Positions 54,440 to 64,000 of a stretch of DNA of 64,000 bases are shown one piece after another. Position 1 is the first letter of the stretch. Every line of letters starts with the position of its first letter. The notes beneath the pieces are model-generated. The model worked only from the letters and a program-made list of their open reading frames with translations, did no database searches and was not told the DNA's origin. The DNA is taken from the NCBI GenBank assembly GCA_917880885.1, contig OU862927.1, forward strand, positions 36,979,571-37,043,570, in the 5' to 3' direction. The DNA is from Limnephilus marmoratus. Its lineage: Eukaryota; Arthropoda; Insecta; Trichoptera; Limnephilidae. Both the position numbers and the translations under genes were made by a program.

Positions 54440-54576
54440 ATAGGTCCCAATGGCCAAGTTGGTTAATGCACTTTGTTCCCTTTTCGACCGCTATTTTTTT
54501 ATTATTCTATGTCGTGTTTCGTTTCATGTTCGTTTAAATTTATTAGTATTCCATTTTTCTTCAATTATATACAACT
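54440..54576 (+). mobile_element. tRNA-headed SINE (SINE3), copy 3
   Basis: Head with an A-box-like TGGCCAAGTTGGTTAATGCA. The body (TTTTATTATTCTATGTCGTG...TTCGTTTAAATTTATTAGTA...CTTCAATTAT) is shared with copies 1 and 2. The B-box region is deleted or decayed. Confidence 0.6.
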
Positions 54577-55275
54577 AGCTGACCCGGCGAATTGCGTACC
54601 GCCTCAGAATCAGTAACTGATTAATTAAATATTAACGTATTAGCTGAATTAAATTCAGTTGTTTTATTAAGTTAAAAATTACACAATTAAGAAATTATCG
54701 ATTCGCAACTGTCCATGTTTTGTTTTTGTCAGTATCATAGATGGCGTTGTGTACTTATCATAGATGACGTTGTGTATTTATATTTTTTGTGATTTTCGTA
54801 CTTTTCCACTTACTTACGGGAATTGCGTTTCATTTTAGGGAGATTTATTATAATTATTGTATTTTTCCTTTGGAGGGGTGCAGACATATGTACGTTCACC
54901 GTTTATCTCATTTTCGACTATTAACATTAGTGTGTAATCCGTTTAATCACAGAGGATATTTGTCCCAACGCACATACATAAGTCTCATATAAAACGCTGT
55001 AACTCCCTTACTATCATAATTAGAAATATGTTCTAATCGGTGTTAGAAAGGAAAAATACCACGCTTTATATTCCAATCTAAAAAAATAGCCTAAAAAAAG
55101 TTAAGTGTACACTTTTATGTACACAAAGTTTTGAATCGCAAATTGAAAAAAAAATTTGAAACTTAAACTTAAATTATTTTTACATAGAGCGACAAAAAAG
55201 TGAGGTTACAATATGTGTTTGTTGTACATTTGTCTAATAAAATATCTATGTGTTTTTATTACTTTTTTTTATTAT
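54577..55275 (+). mobile_element. Dispersed repeat family R, copy with AGCTGACCCGGCGAATTGCG start
   Basis: Starts AACTAGCTGACCCGGCGAAT. The segment 54990-55260 (GCTGTAACTCCCTTACTATC...AAAAAAGTGAGGTTACAATA...TAATAAAATAT) recurs at 59940-60205 and in part at about 52220. Two inverted or degraded termini of the same type occur near 59822 and at the right edge of the window. No RT is visible, so the class is unresolved. Confidence 0.55.
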
Positions 55276-55476
55276 CAGTAACTTTAGTCAGAAAAAACGT
55301 AAGGAGAGCCATTTTGAAAACTTTTTTGTGTTTGTTTGATATTTTTTACTTTTGAAACGGTGAATTAAAATTCGTAATTTAAATTTAATTTAATTCTTGA
55401 TTTAAAATTTTCTCTTTATCTCTCCACACACTTTGTTCCTTTTTATTACTATTTCTCATAGATTCATTAGTTATGT
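55276..55476. other. Unassigned spacer
   Basis: AT-rich; nothing recognised. Confidence 0.35.
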
Positions 55477-55480
55477 TTAA

Positions 55481-56189
55481 GAGCGTTTAACCAGCCAGCG
55501 GACGAAAATACACATTTCGTCGAAAGTTGTTCTTACGATCGTGCAGGGCGGTTACAATGAGAAAGATTAATTATTCTCCGTACCAGCTTTTTTAAATTAT
55601 AACTCAATATCGAATTTATTTCAATTCAAATTAGCTTTAATTTATACCTTCATCCAAAAATGCTGAAGGCGTGATGATAAAACTATTAAAATAATGTACT
55701 TTTTGTAGTTATTTTTTGATTATAAGTATTTATCATTTTTCAATAATGCCTAAATTTAATAAGAATGTTAAAAAAATCTAAAATATATTAGTTTGTAAGT
55801 GCGCAAGTAAATACACAAACGGACCAATTTTCGCCAAGAAACACATGTACGTACATATTTTTTAATGATTTTATTGAAACTAAAATTAAAATTCTAAAAC
55901 ATACGTTTGCTAGATAATGTATTGATTTATTTTACTGCATGATTTTATTATTTGAAATGGGTGTGGTATAATACAAAAACTTTTTTGAAAATTGAACAAA
56001 TCTGCCAACGACCTATGGAATAACCTTATACTAAAAATTTAAAAAAATTCTCAAAATTTATTACATACGAATGCTAGATAAAAGAACAATCTTTCGAAAT
56101 CCATTTATAATTTTTTGTGGAAAAGAGTCAATACGTCTAAAAACTTTTTTGAAAATGACGTATTTCCGGTTTTCTCTGGTAATGCCCTC
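55481..56189. mobile_element. TTAA-target element T1, copy 4, intact length
   Basis: TTAA at 55477-55480 and 56190-56193. A 709-bp reverse-orientation copy, starting GAGCGTTTAACCAGCCAGCG and ending GGTAATGCCCTC. It is very similar to copy 1 (461-1173) in full length, making these two the best templates for a consensus. No coding potential. Confidence 0.9.
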
Positions 56190-56193
56190 TTAA

Positions 56194-56716
56194 AGAACCG
56201 TTCACATCAGACAAAATTACCTAATGATATTCTGTTGACTTACGTAATAGGACTAATAGGCAATATAACCAAATTAATTTAATATACTTCATACAACTTA
56301 CATAATATTGTAATATACTAAATAATTTTTATTATATATATAGGTAAATATTTTTTTTTAAGGGTTAAAACTTTTGAAACTTGATTTGTCAATTTAATTT
56401 TGTTGGCTTAAACTTAAATATTTTTCTTAAATGATTGATTATAAATAGACATTGTACACACAATATGACATAAGGCAGTAATTGCAAAATACAAAAAAAA
56501 AATCCCGAATCTGTATACATTTTACAAACAGACAATACTTCTCTGAAATTTCATATTTATATCGTATGGCGTATTTTGACATTGTTATTGCAAACTTTGA
56601 CATTATTAGCATAAATTTCCAATAGCCGATATCTGCTTACAAACCACTTTGAACGCAATGATTATGACATTTACATAATTTATACAGTGTTTCGTGGAAA
56701 AATGGCCTCCAGGTTT
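56194..56716. other. Unassigned AT-rich stretch
   Basis: No coding sequence, repeat ends or RNA gene supported. Confidence 0.4.
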
Positions 56717-58245
56717 TTTTTTACATTGGCTCCGCACAGGAGGCCCCGAGCCTAAGTCATCTATGGGGAAGCTGGGTGGAGGTTTTTTGAGGATAGGACG
56801 GAGATGAAGTTCTTATTATTATTTATTATTTATTAATTTTCGGAAAATCGACAGTTTATATTTATTTCAGTTTGTACATAGTATTAAATAGCCAAAATAA
56901 AACCAATTACGGATTTCCTCCTTGTGACTTTACTTCTACTGAGACAGCATAATAAGAATAAGTAAATTAGTTTTATAAAAAGGAATATGAATCTAAAATT
57001 ATATAAAACAAAAAATATATATATGTATACTCAAAACATTTTTTTTTAATATAAAATGAAAAATTACAAAACAAAAAAAAAATCTATCAAAACATTGGTA
57101 GCCATGGAGAGAGGTTGTACATATAAATCAAATCATAACAGAAATACAAACAATAAAAACATAACATTATTCAAGAACCATTAGAGAAACACTCTTTTAT
57201 GGACCTTTTATATTCAGTAAGTTTGCAATTGAAAATGTCCACATTGGAAAATACGCTATTATAACTACTGCATAGTCGGTTCAGGCAAGAATTCTGCTTA
57301 CAGTTTGTCTTGCATTGATCCACCCTGAACAGGACAGAAGAGCGTGTTGAACGTGCAGGTACATTGAATTGAATTTTATTTAGCAACTCTGGGCATTGAA
57401 TATTATTGTTGACTACTTTATACAGGAATAGTGCATCCATATGATGCCTTCGTACACTCAATGAATTAATTTTAAAGTGTGAAGCTGCCTCTACATAATT
57501 ATTAAATCTTACAAACGACTTGTAACAAAGATATTTTAGGAATTTGTTTTGAATAGCCTCGATTTTGTTTATGTGGATTTTGTAAAATGGAGACCAAACA
57601 ACTGATGCAAACTCCAAATGACTCCGTACATAGGCAAAGTAGAGTTGCTTAATGATATTGATGCTATTAAAAAGTTTTGTGTTTCTTATGATGAAACCTA
57701 ACATTTTAGAAGCTTTATTTATGATTTGTTGTATATGAAGGTTATATTGTAGTTTACTATCAAGGGTTATTCCAAGATCACGAATATCTGAGACTGTTGC
57801 AATGTTGTTGTTATTTATAGAATAATTAAATAATGTTTTATTTTTATTTATTGAAAACGTAATATGATGGTTCTGGTAAGGAAAAAGGTATGAAAGGTGG
57901 GTAGGAATATGGAATCAGTGTCTCCTGGATTGACGGACGTATGGATCCATTCCTCCCACTGTGGTGCAAGTCGATGTTCCAAGGAGTCATGCTGGAGAGG
58001 TCAAAACCAACTCAACTCTCTCTCAACTAGTCTTTCCCGATCCGGCTTGTCACGCAGTTGGTGACCAGGTGCATCCACTCCCAATATCCGCACAAACCTC
58101 ACCCTATGAACCCAGGCACCCCTGCTAACTCAACAAACATAGCGAACCACCTGGTAAATGGCAGAGGCATTGGTTATTCAATAAATGGTTCCCGGAGCGA
58201 CGGTACCCATGCCCACCTCCCAAATTATTTAATAATAAGGTTCAA
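56717..58245 (-). mobile_element. Hairpin-tail short element (SINE2), copy 3, split by a LINE
   Basis: The 3' part lies at about 56717-56813 (TACATTGGCTCCGCACAGGA, hairpin partly lost) and the 5' part at 57870-58245 (GGTGGGTAGGAATATGGAAT...CACCCCTGCTAACTCAACAA...GGTTCCCGGAGCGACGGTAC). The two parts join correctly when 56814-57869 is removed, using GTTCT duplicated at 56809-56813 and 57870-57874. Confidence 0.8.
56814..57869 (-). mobile_element. 5'-truncated LINE with a 233-codon open RT frame, inserted in SINE2
   Basis: The minus-strand frame is open from the 5' truncation point (57869) to a stop at 57171. It reads DIRDLGITLDSKLQYNLHIQ, KMLGFIIRNTKLFNSINIIK, LYFAYVRSHLEFASVVWSPF and IEAIQNKFLKYLCYKS. 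This is the C-terminal region of a Jockey/CR1-like reverse transcriptase after the catalytic palm. The UTR is about 350 bp with a TAATAAATAATAAATAATAA-type tail. A target duplication of at least GTTCT and an unbroken frame make this the youngest-looking LINE in the window. It is related to, but distinct from, the LINE at 4455-5270. Confidence 0.9.
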
Positions 58246-58573
58246 TAGTTTTACGCGGGGTCATTTATAAATACAATAACCCTATATATAAATTCAGCAG
58301 AATATTATTCCATTATGCGACAATCGACGTAGGTACATAAATTAGTCTAGAAGCTTGCGTAGCAAAATTTCCCGAATTTTCCATGCGTAAGTCAACACAC
58401 ACGTATTATAAAATACGAATATTCCCTGTGGTGTAACCACACTTGGACAAAATGGGCAGCCAGGGTTTGAAACTTGTAAGGGCCTGTGCGGGAATACTGA
58501 ATAATTATTATAAGCAATAATTGTCAGCCTGAAACACTCATTTACACTGAAAAATTTTCCGAGAAAAGATACT

Positions 58574-58646
58574 TGCCGCCAACGGGACTTGAACCCGTGT
58601 CCTTCTGATTGCCGGTCGGATGCTCTGACCACTGAGCTATGGCGGC
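58574..58646 (-). tRNA. tRNA-like sequence (pseudo-tRNA or SINE head), left arm
   Basis: 73 nt identical to the copy at 58930-59002. Acceptor stem GCCGCCA/TGGCGGC 7 bp, D stem GCTC/GAGC and T stem ACGGG/CCCGT are all perfect. The anticodon stem has one C-A mismatch. The loop CCGGCAA would give anticodon GGC with C instead of U at position 33. The expected alanine G3:U70 pair is absent (C3:G70). A box TAGCTCAGTGG and B box GGTTCAAGTCC look functional, and a TTTT follows about 8 nt downstream. More likely a pol III-driven repeat head than a working tRNA. Confidence 0.5.
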
Positions 58647-58929
58647 TTATCAAATACCCGCCAAATAATTCAATATATACTAATGTTTCATTCAACAATT
58701 ACTGCTTATTATATTTTTACACCTGAAAACAACCAACTTTATTTTTGCGAGAGAGACATTGTTAGTGTTAAATCCCTCGCTAGGTGGCGTCGTAACAAAT
58801 TATGTCTGCATTTATTGGGGAAATACTTAAACTTGCCAAATATTAATTATGATTTTTTAATTTATAAACTAACGTTTAGACAAGATTTTTATGCATAGCA
58901 CAAAGGGTAACATGGCGGGTATTTGATAA

Positions 58930-59002
58930 GCCGCCATAGCTCAGTGGTCAGAGCATCCGACCGGCAATCAGAAGGACACGGGTTCAAGTCCCGTTGGCGG
59001 CA
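58930..59002 (+). tRNA. tRNA-like sequence (pseudo-tRNA or SINE head), right arm
   Basis: Exact second copy of 58574-58646 in the opposite orientation, with the same odd anticodon loop and the same downstream CTTTTCTCGG that could stop pol III. Identity over 73 nt between two copies 284 bp apart suggests recent duplication, gene conversion or selection. Confidence 0.5.
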
Positions 59003-59120
59003 AGTATCTTTTCTCGGAAGATTTTTCAATGTAAATGAGTGTTTCAGGCTGATAATTATTGCTTGTAATAATTGTTACTCTGTGTGCTATGCATAAAAAT
59101 CTTGTCTAAACGTCATTACA

Positions 59121-59382
59121 TAGTATAAAATGAAGTCGCTCAAAATGTATGTGCGCGTTAATCTTTTAAACTACGCGACGGATATTCATGTGATTTTCGC
59201 CAATAGATAGAGTGATTGAAGAGGAATATTTATATGTATAATACATGTAAATAGTATAAAATGAAGTCGCTCAAAATGTATGTGCGCGTTAATCTTTTAA
59301 ACTACGCGACGGATATTCATGTGATTTTCGCCAATAGATAGAGTGATTGAAGAGGAATATTTATATGTATAATACATGTAAA
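59121..59382. repeat. Near-perfect tandem duplication, two units of ~131 bp
   Basis: Units 59121-59251 and 59252-59382 are almost identical (TAGTATAAAATGAAGTCGCT...ACTACGCGACGGATATTCAT...ATGTATAATACATGTAAA). A third, more diverged relative lies at about 59544-59670. The unit is the terminal part of repeat family R in minus orientation. Confidence 0.85.
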
Positions 59383-59822
59383 TTATATTAGAGAAAAGCC
59401 GAGAAATTTAAAGAAAACATATTTTTGTGCGATTTAAAACGGCTGGCGGGCCCTACTGTAGTCACTTTTGAAATTTGTTCTACGGAAGAAATTGGAAAAT
59501 AGATGTCCCAGAGTAAGTAGGTATTTGATTTGAATTATTTTATTTGATGAAGTCGCTCAAAATGTATGTGCGCATAGATCTTTTAAACTACGCAACGTAT
59601 ATTTATGCGGTTTTCACCAATAGATAGAGTGATTCAAGAGGAAGGTTTATATGTATAAAAACATGCTTATTATAGTAAAGAAAAGTCGAGAAATTCAAAT
59701 ATTCAATTCAGGCAGCGGGCAGCGGGCAGCTGCCAAGCGGGTGGTGTGGATTTTATAAAGGTTGTGTAATGGCGTTGTGTTTCGTTAGCCACAGCAACGT
59801 GTGGCCGGGTCTGCTAGTTAGT
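59383..59822 (-). mobile_element. Dispersed repeat family R, minus copy
   Basis: On the minus strand the start is CTAACTAGCAGACCCGGCCA at 59822, the typical family start. The end includes the ATTGGTGAAAACCGCATAAA and GAGCGACTTCATC segments at about 59550-59610. Low-complexity GCAGCGGGCAGCGGGCAGC at about 59711. Confidence 0.6.
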
Positions 59823-59934
59823 TTATAAATTAAAAAATAATAAGGAATACTGAATGCTTAAAATATTATTATTGTGCGACATTTACAATAATTATTATTG
59901 TACCGTCACCTGTTGTTCTGTTTTCGGAACAACA

Positions 59935-60210
59935 TCTCATACGTCTTATAAAAATCGTTGTGTCTCCCTTACTATCATGGTTAGAAATATGATCTAAGCG
60001 GTGTTAGAAAGAGAAAACATCATGCTTTTTATTCAAATGACTATAAAATAATTAAAATGTGCACCTCTATGAAACCAATGTTTCCGACCGCAATTTAAAA
60101 AAAAAATGGAACCTTGGAATATTTTTATTCATTAATTTTAAATGAAACTACCAAAAAGTGAGTTGACAATAACGTTTATAATGCATTTGCCTAATAAAAT
60201 ATTATATAGA
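59935..60210 (+). mobile_element. Dispersed repeat family R fragment
   Basis: Collinear with 54990-55260 (TCTCCCTTACTATCATGGTT...AAAAAGTGAGTTGACAATAA...CCTAATAAAATATTATAT), diverged. No ends. Confidence 0.55.
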
Positions 60211-60644
60211 GAGGTGAAATTATTATATTACTCCTAACAAATATCGACCAATGCAAAAGATGACGAAAATGTGCTAAAATATTAAAGAGATTTATTTTAA
60301 TTTATTCGTTGTTTATTTTAAAAATTGTATTTCATAATTTACAGTTAATATCACTTATGTATACATTTAATTACACAGGTTTTTTTCTTCTGCTTTTCAT
60401 CACTTGTCTCTCAGTCGAGTAACCGCCCAACCTCTTACCCCATCCCCAACTGACCAACACTATTGTTTTTTTATGTTTTTATAAAAAAAAAACATCAAAA
60501 AAGTCACCGGAGACATTTTTTACTTCAAATAATGTCAGGAATCACTGGTTAAAGTAAGTTAAGTAGTTAAGTACTTCCCTTAATACTTTGTATAAAAAGT
60601 GTTGCGTTATATATGTCATGTTTACAATTTACACCAACCACATA
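60211..60644. other. Unassigned AT-rich stretch
   Basis: A short self-complementary run (TTTTTTATGTTTTTATAAAA AAAAAACATCAAAAAA) lies at about 60466-60502. Nothing else supported. Confidence 0.35.
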
Positions 60645-60992
60645 TTTTTTTTTTTTTTTACATGAGCTCCACACAGGAGGTCCTGAGGAAAATAATTTCC
60701 ATCAGGGCTTATGTCATCTTTGAGGATGCTGTGTGGATGATTTTTTGAGGAAAGGAAGGAGAGGAGAGTTCTGGGAAGGAAAAGGGTTTAAGGGGTGGGT
60801 AGAATCTGGGGTTCAGTGTGTCCTGGTCATCGGCCTCCAAGACCTAGACAAACCTCACCCCATGAACCCGGGCACCCCTGCTAAATCACCAAACATAGCG
60901 AACCACTTGGGGTGACCTATGGCAGAGGTGTTGGTTATCCAATAAAGGTTCCCGGGGCAGCGGTACCCATTCCCGCCTACCAAATTGAATAT
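60645..60992 (-). mobile_element. Hairpin-tail short element (SINE2), copy 4, full length
   Basis: Poly-A (T run) at about 60645-60659, TACATGAGCTCCACACAGGA, hairpin, then the body with GGGTAGAATCTGGGGTTCAG, ACCCCATGAACCCGGGCACC and GGTAACCATTCC-type 5' end near 60975-60990. With the copy at 63130-63520 this defines a full element of about 350 bp. Confidence 0.75.
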
Positions 60993-61663
60993 AAATTTAT
61001 TATTGTTGTCAAATTGCCTAAGGGCCTTGAAATCTCCCGCTACGCCACTGAATACTCCAATCTCTCCCAGTCTCTCCATGGCCGTAGATAAAGAGACAAA
61101 CCCTAATAATCACACGTCATGTATTATCATCTCATTATGGTCCATAATATTATCTTCCAGTGATCTTGAGGCTAAAATAAATGCGTGAGGTTATTTCGGT
61201 CTCAGTGAGTATATTTAGATTTCCATGCTAATTCAAAGGAAAATAATATCACGCGAAAGATGCTATGTCAATGTTTGTTTAACAGAAGAAACTCTCAAAC
61301 TGTGAGTACTTTGGCCGGATGAAATCTTTTAATATCTTTAATTTATATACCACAATAATTTAAATGCCAGAATCAGTGGAAAAATAACGAAACTTTTGTA
61401 TATACAGAATCATCGAAAAATTATGACAGCATTTAAAATAACTGCAATAAAAAAAACTATTAAAGTTAATTCAATGGTTGTGATCTTAAAATGTGCTGTT
61501 AAAAAATAGGTTTTGCATTTATTGTTGCATTATACCTATAATATTTCTTCGAATACAGTAAACTTATTTAGTGGCACCATTTTACTTCATGATTAGGATA
61601 AAGAGGAGAATTTGAGTTGTATAATCAGTAATAGTTTCTCCTAGTTTGCTCCTAGTTTTTGCC
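60993..61663. other. Unassigned stretch
   Basis: No coding sequence or repeat ends recognised. Confidence 0.35.
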
Positions 61664-61882
61664 TTGCACCACAGTGGTAGGAACGGATTCATAGGTCCGT
61701 CACTCATGGACAAACTGACCCCCAGATTCCTACCGACCCCTCAAACCTTTTTCCTTTCTCGAATTTCCTCTCCTTCCTTTCCCTAAAAAGATCTACCACA
61801 CAGCATCCCAAAGATGTCAAAGGCCCAGAGGGAAATTGTTTTCATGGTCTCCTGTGTGAAGCTAACGTAAAAAAATAAATAA
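61664..61882 (+). mobile_element. Hairpin-tail short element (SINE2), copy 5, 5'-truncated
   Basis: Plus orientation: TTGCACCACAGTGGTAGGAA, CCCCCAGATTCCTACC, CACACAGCATCCCAAAGATG, a decayed hairpin (GGCCCAGAGGGAAATTGTTT), and TAACGTAAAAAAATAAATAA as tail. Confidence 0.7.
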
Positions 61883-63129
61883 TAATACGAGACAAGCCAA
61901 CTAGAAAGCACGATTTTGTTGGACATTCTAATAAGGGGGTTTATTGCTTTCTCAATAAAATTTCCCACCTTTCCAAGTCTAGCCGTGTTCGCCATTTTGT
62001 TGTTGATGTAATTCCTTTTATCATTAGTCAAGATTTAATATGCTATTTATTTGCTTAAGGAAACAACATTTTGAAAACATCGTTTGTCATTGTTGGTTTA
62101 TTGATACACGTAAATGCTTACTACGATAGAAACAGGAGAAAATGGTATATTCTCGTGAAGAAATGTGTGGGTAAAATAAGTACATACATTTCTCCTAACC
62201 TAACTTATTATTTTTGTTATTTATTTATTTTTATTTAAGCGACTATACAAAATAATTCTATCAACAAATGAAAGAGACTTCTAGGATAAAACAATACTGT
62301 ATTGTCTGGGGTACACAATTACAACAATTAGCAACAACAACCACATAAATTAACAATCACAAATCAACAATTGGGCCTGGCTAAAAAGTATTCTACGTAA
62401 ATTTCTCTTCATTCTCCCCGGGGGTGATATTACGGTTCGCGTGACACATTCTAAAGGAGGGAACTTCGTTACCCACGGCCGTGGGTAGCATCAGGATGCT
62501 GGGGGTCCAGGGTCGGGTCTGCGCAGGTAGCAGCGGGAATCCAAGGTCGGCGGGCCATGGGCACAACACAGGGAGGCCCGCGACCGGTTCGGTTATATTA
62601 CCGTTAAGTTCGGGCTTTTACAAGGCCGGTGCCAAAGCGGAAATTCGCGGGATTAATTGGGTGCGCGTCACGCGGGTAGAGCGCATCGTAACAAAGTATA
62701 CAAAATAAAATGGTTATGTTAGGTAAAGACATTGAATTTCTTAGTCCTCCTCACTAGGGGTTCCTGTGACGAGGCGGATTAAAATTGTTTAATTATAGTT
62801 TATTTGTCTTCTATGTCGTTTTTAGTGTCTTCATTGGAGTGTTTTCGTTGACCTCTTTCAGCCATGTTTTTATTCTTGATTTATACTCATAATTTTTTTT
62901 TATTAGTCTTACATATGTCTTGGTGAAGAATATTATGGAGTTTTGTTGCAAAATAAGTGTAGTTTCTTTGTCCGAATGTGGTTTTATAACTTGGAATGTT
63001 TTTTTATGTCATATATATTCGATCTAGTATGATGGATATACGGTCTAGTAGAGGATTCAGTACCATAAACATCAGTCGATAAATTAACTCAAACCGCCTT
63101 CTGTTGGAAACTTATGGAACTTTTTTATG
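61883..63129. other. Mostly AT-rich unassigned stretch with a GC-rich island
   Basis: Positions 62415-62695 are strikingly GC-rich for this window (CCACGGCCGTGGGTAGCATC, GGCGGGCCATGGGC, GGCCCGCGACCGGTTCGG). They carry a 75-codon plus-strand frame (62481-62708) with no motif I know. Neighbouring sequence is AT-rich on both sides. It may be a fragment of a foreign or GC-rich element. Confidence 0.4.
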
Positions 63130-63520
63130 ATTTTTGCATTAGCTCCACACAGGAGGCCCTGAAGAAAATAATTCCCCTCAGGGCCTATGTCATCCTTGGG
63201 GATGCTATGTGGAGGGTCTTTTAAAGGAAAGGAAGGAGAGGAACTCGTGGGAAGGAATCTGGGGATCAGTGTGCCCAGGAGTTACATACCTGTGAATCCA
63301 TCCCTCCAACTGCGGTGCAAGGCGATGGGCCGAGAGAATCCAGCTGGAAAAGTCAAAAGGCTTCCCTCAACCAGTCTCTCTCTCGATCCGGCCCGCCACG
63401 CAGCAGGTGGGCAAACACATCTGCCGCCAAGACCTGGACAAACCTTACCCTATGAACCCGGGCACCCCTGCTAAGTCACCAAACGTAGCGAACCACTTGG
63501 GGTGACCTATGACAGAGGCA
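63130..63520 (-). mobile_element. Hairpin-tail short element (SINE2), copy 6, near full length
   Basis: 3' end at about 63130 (TTGCATTAGCTCCACACAGG on the plus strand). Good hairpin at about 63154-63184 (AGGCCCTGAAGAAAATAATT...CAGGGCCT), then the full body to ACGTAGCGAACCACTTGGGG and GACCTATGACAGAGGC. The 95-codon plus-strand frame over it is a shadow of the repeat. Confidence 0.75.
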
Positions 63521-63594
63521 GCACTAATTACAAAGCATTGCAAACATTTAATTCGCAATGACAAATATTGAGGTGAATAATCGAAATAAAAACT

Positions 63595-64000
63595 ATCTCT
63601 TAAGTTGGACCAAATTACACACAGTTAGCCAAATTTCATCAAAATCGGTTAAGTAGTTTCGGAGTTTATTTCGAACTTACATCGTGACGCGAGATTTTTA
63701 TATGTAAAGATTTAACAAGTTTATTTTAATTTTACTCAATGGAAACGGTAGGAATAGCTTCAATTTATAAATAGTTTGCAAATTAAAATTTTTTTTTGTA
63801 TTTATAACTAGCTTTTTCCCGCGGCTTTGCTCGCATGGTGTACGGGGTTCCCACTCCGCCTCCTCCACCCCCCCCCCCCTCTCACCGCCCTCCCCCCCCT
63901 CCTTAATAATATTTAATATTCAATCGCAGTACATTCAGCTTTTAAACAGTCTGCGTGTCACCTTTTACAATTTTTATTCAAATTTCCATTTTTCATGTAT
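63595..64000 (+). mobile_element. Dispersed repeat family R: one 3' end and one 5' part, cut by the window edge
   Basis: Positions 63600-63715 hold the classic 3' segment of such repeats (CCAAATTTCATCAAAATCGG...GACGCGAGATTTTTATATGT). From 63808 another copy starts (AACTAGCTTTTTCCCGCGGC) with C-rich runs and the TACATTCAGCTTTTAAACAG block shared with 23450 and 38627. It continues past the end of the window. Confidence 0.6.

Larger units (their letters stand above)
58497..59082. repeat. Inverted pair of tRNA-containing repeats (arms ~170 bp, spacer ~240 bp)
   Basis: Arms at about 58497-58672 and 58912-59082 are inverted copies of a repeat holding a tRNA-like sequence followed by AAGTATCTTTTCTCGG...TGAGTGTTTCAGGCTGA. 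In addition, 31 bases at 58872-58902 are an exact inverted match to 59083-59113, bracketing the right arm. The spacer holds no recognised gene. As RNA the unit could form a very long hairpin. Confidence 0.8.

Noticed and set aside
58574..59002. Two functional tRNA-Ala(GGC) genes
   Set aside because: Position 33 is C, the anticodon stem has a mismatch, the alanine G3:U70 pair is missing, and both copies sit in a larger inverted repeat. Kept as tRNA-like sequences only.

Overview
This window reads as transposon-dense, AT-rich nuclear DNA from an arthropod, most likely an insect. The evidence is the mix of elements: Jockey/CR1-like and other LINE 3' ends, tRNA-headed SINEs, a Penelope-like GIY-YIG remnant, hAT, PIF/Harbinger, Tc1/mariner and TTAA-target DNA transposons, and a short degenerate CCTAA/TTAGG patch at 18.4 kb. 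I found no host gene, rRNA, CRISPR array or operon. Every recognisable coding stretch is a broken piece of a mobile element.

Layout. 0-5.3 kb: two copies of one LINE family in opposite orientation (one split by a TTAA element) and a second LINE 3' end. 5.6-10.7 kb: elements with a shared hairpin tail, a LINE carrying the same tail, a solo LTR, and two TTAA elements, one of them a large palindrome. 11-14 kb: a long TTAA element holding another TTAA element, which in turn holds LINE fragments. 14.3-18.3 kb: a stack of nested DNA transposons (hAT in hAT in Harbinger-like, inside a probable hAT shell) whose innermost member carries zinc-finger-like repeats. 18.5-23.7 kb: SINEs, a 38-bp-type minisatellite, a Tc1 remnant and a TIR element split by a TTAA MITE. 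24-29.2 kb: LINE scraps, a TTAA element with long TIRs, and Penelope-like pieces with two hammerhead-like cores. 29.7-31.8 kb: a hAT inside a hAT, both with 8-bp target duplications. 31.8-43 kb: LINE and unknown-transposon pseudogenes, two tandem arrays, and a mariner-type MITE inside a hAT-like element. 43.1-51.6 kb: an 8.5-kb unit with ~0.9-kb inverted ends, carrying a decayed gene of a Cys-rich, apparently PIN-like protein. 51.7-64 kb: more LINEs, a Harbinger element, SINEs, an inverted pair of tRNA-like sequences and an unclassified dispersed repeat (called R here).

How it fits together. Target-site duplications fix the order of many insertions. At least eight elements sit between TTAA sites. 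The clearest mechanistic link is between a LINE (7918-8298) and short elements that share its 3' hairpin tail, which suggests that the short elements use the LINE's machinery. The best candidate for something undescribed is the long-TIR element at 43110-51569.

Limits: all calls come from reading the sequence by eye. Family names rest on motifs and structure. Boundaries without a target duplication are approximate to tens of bases.
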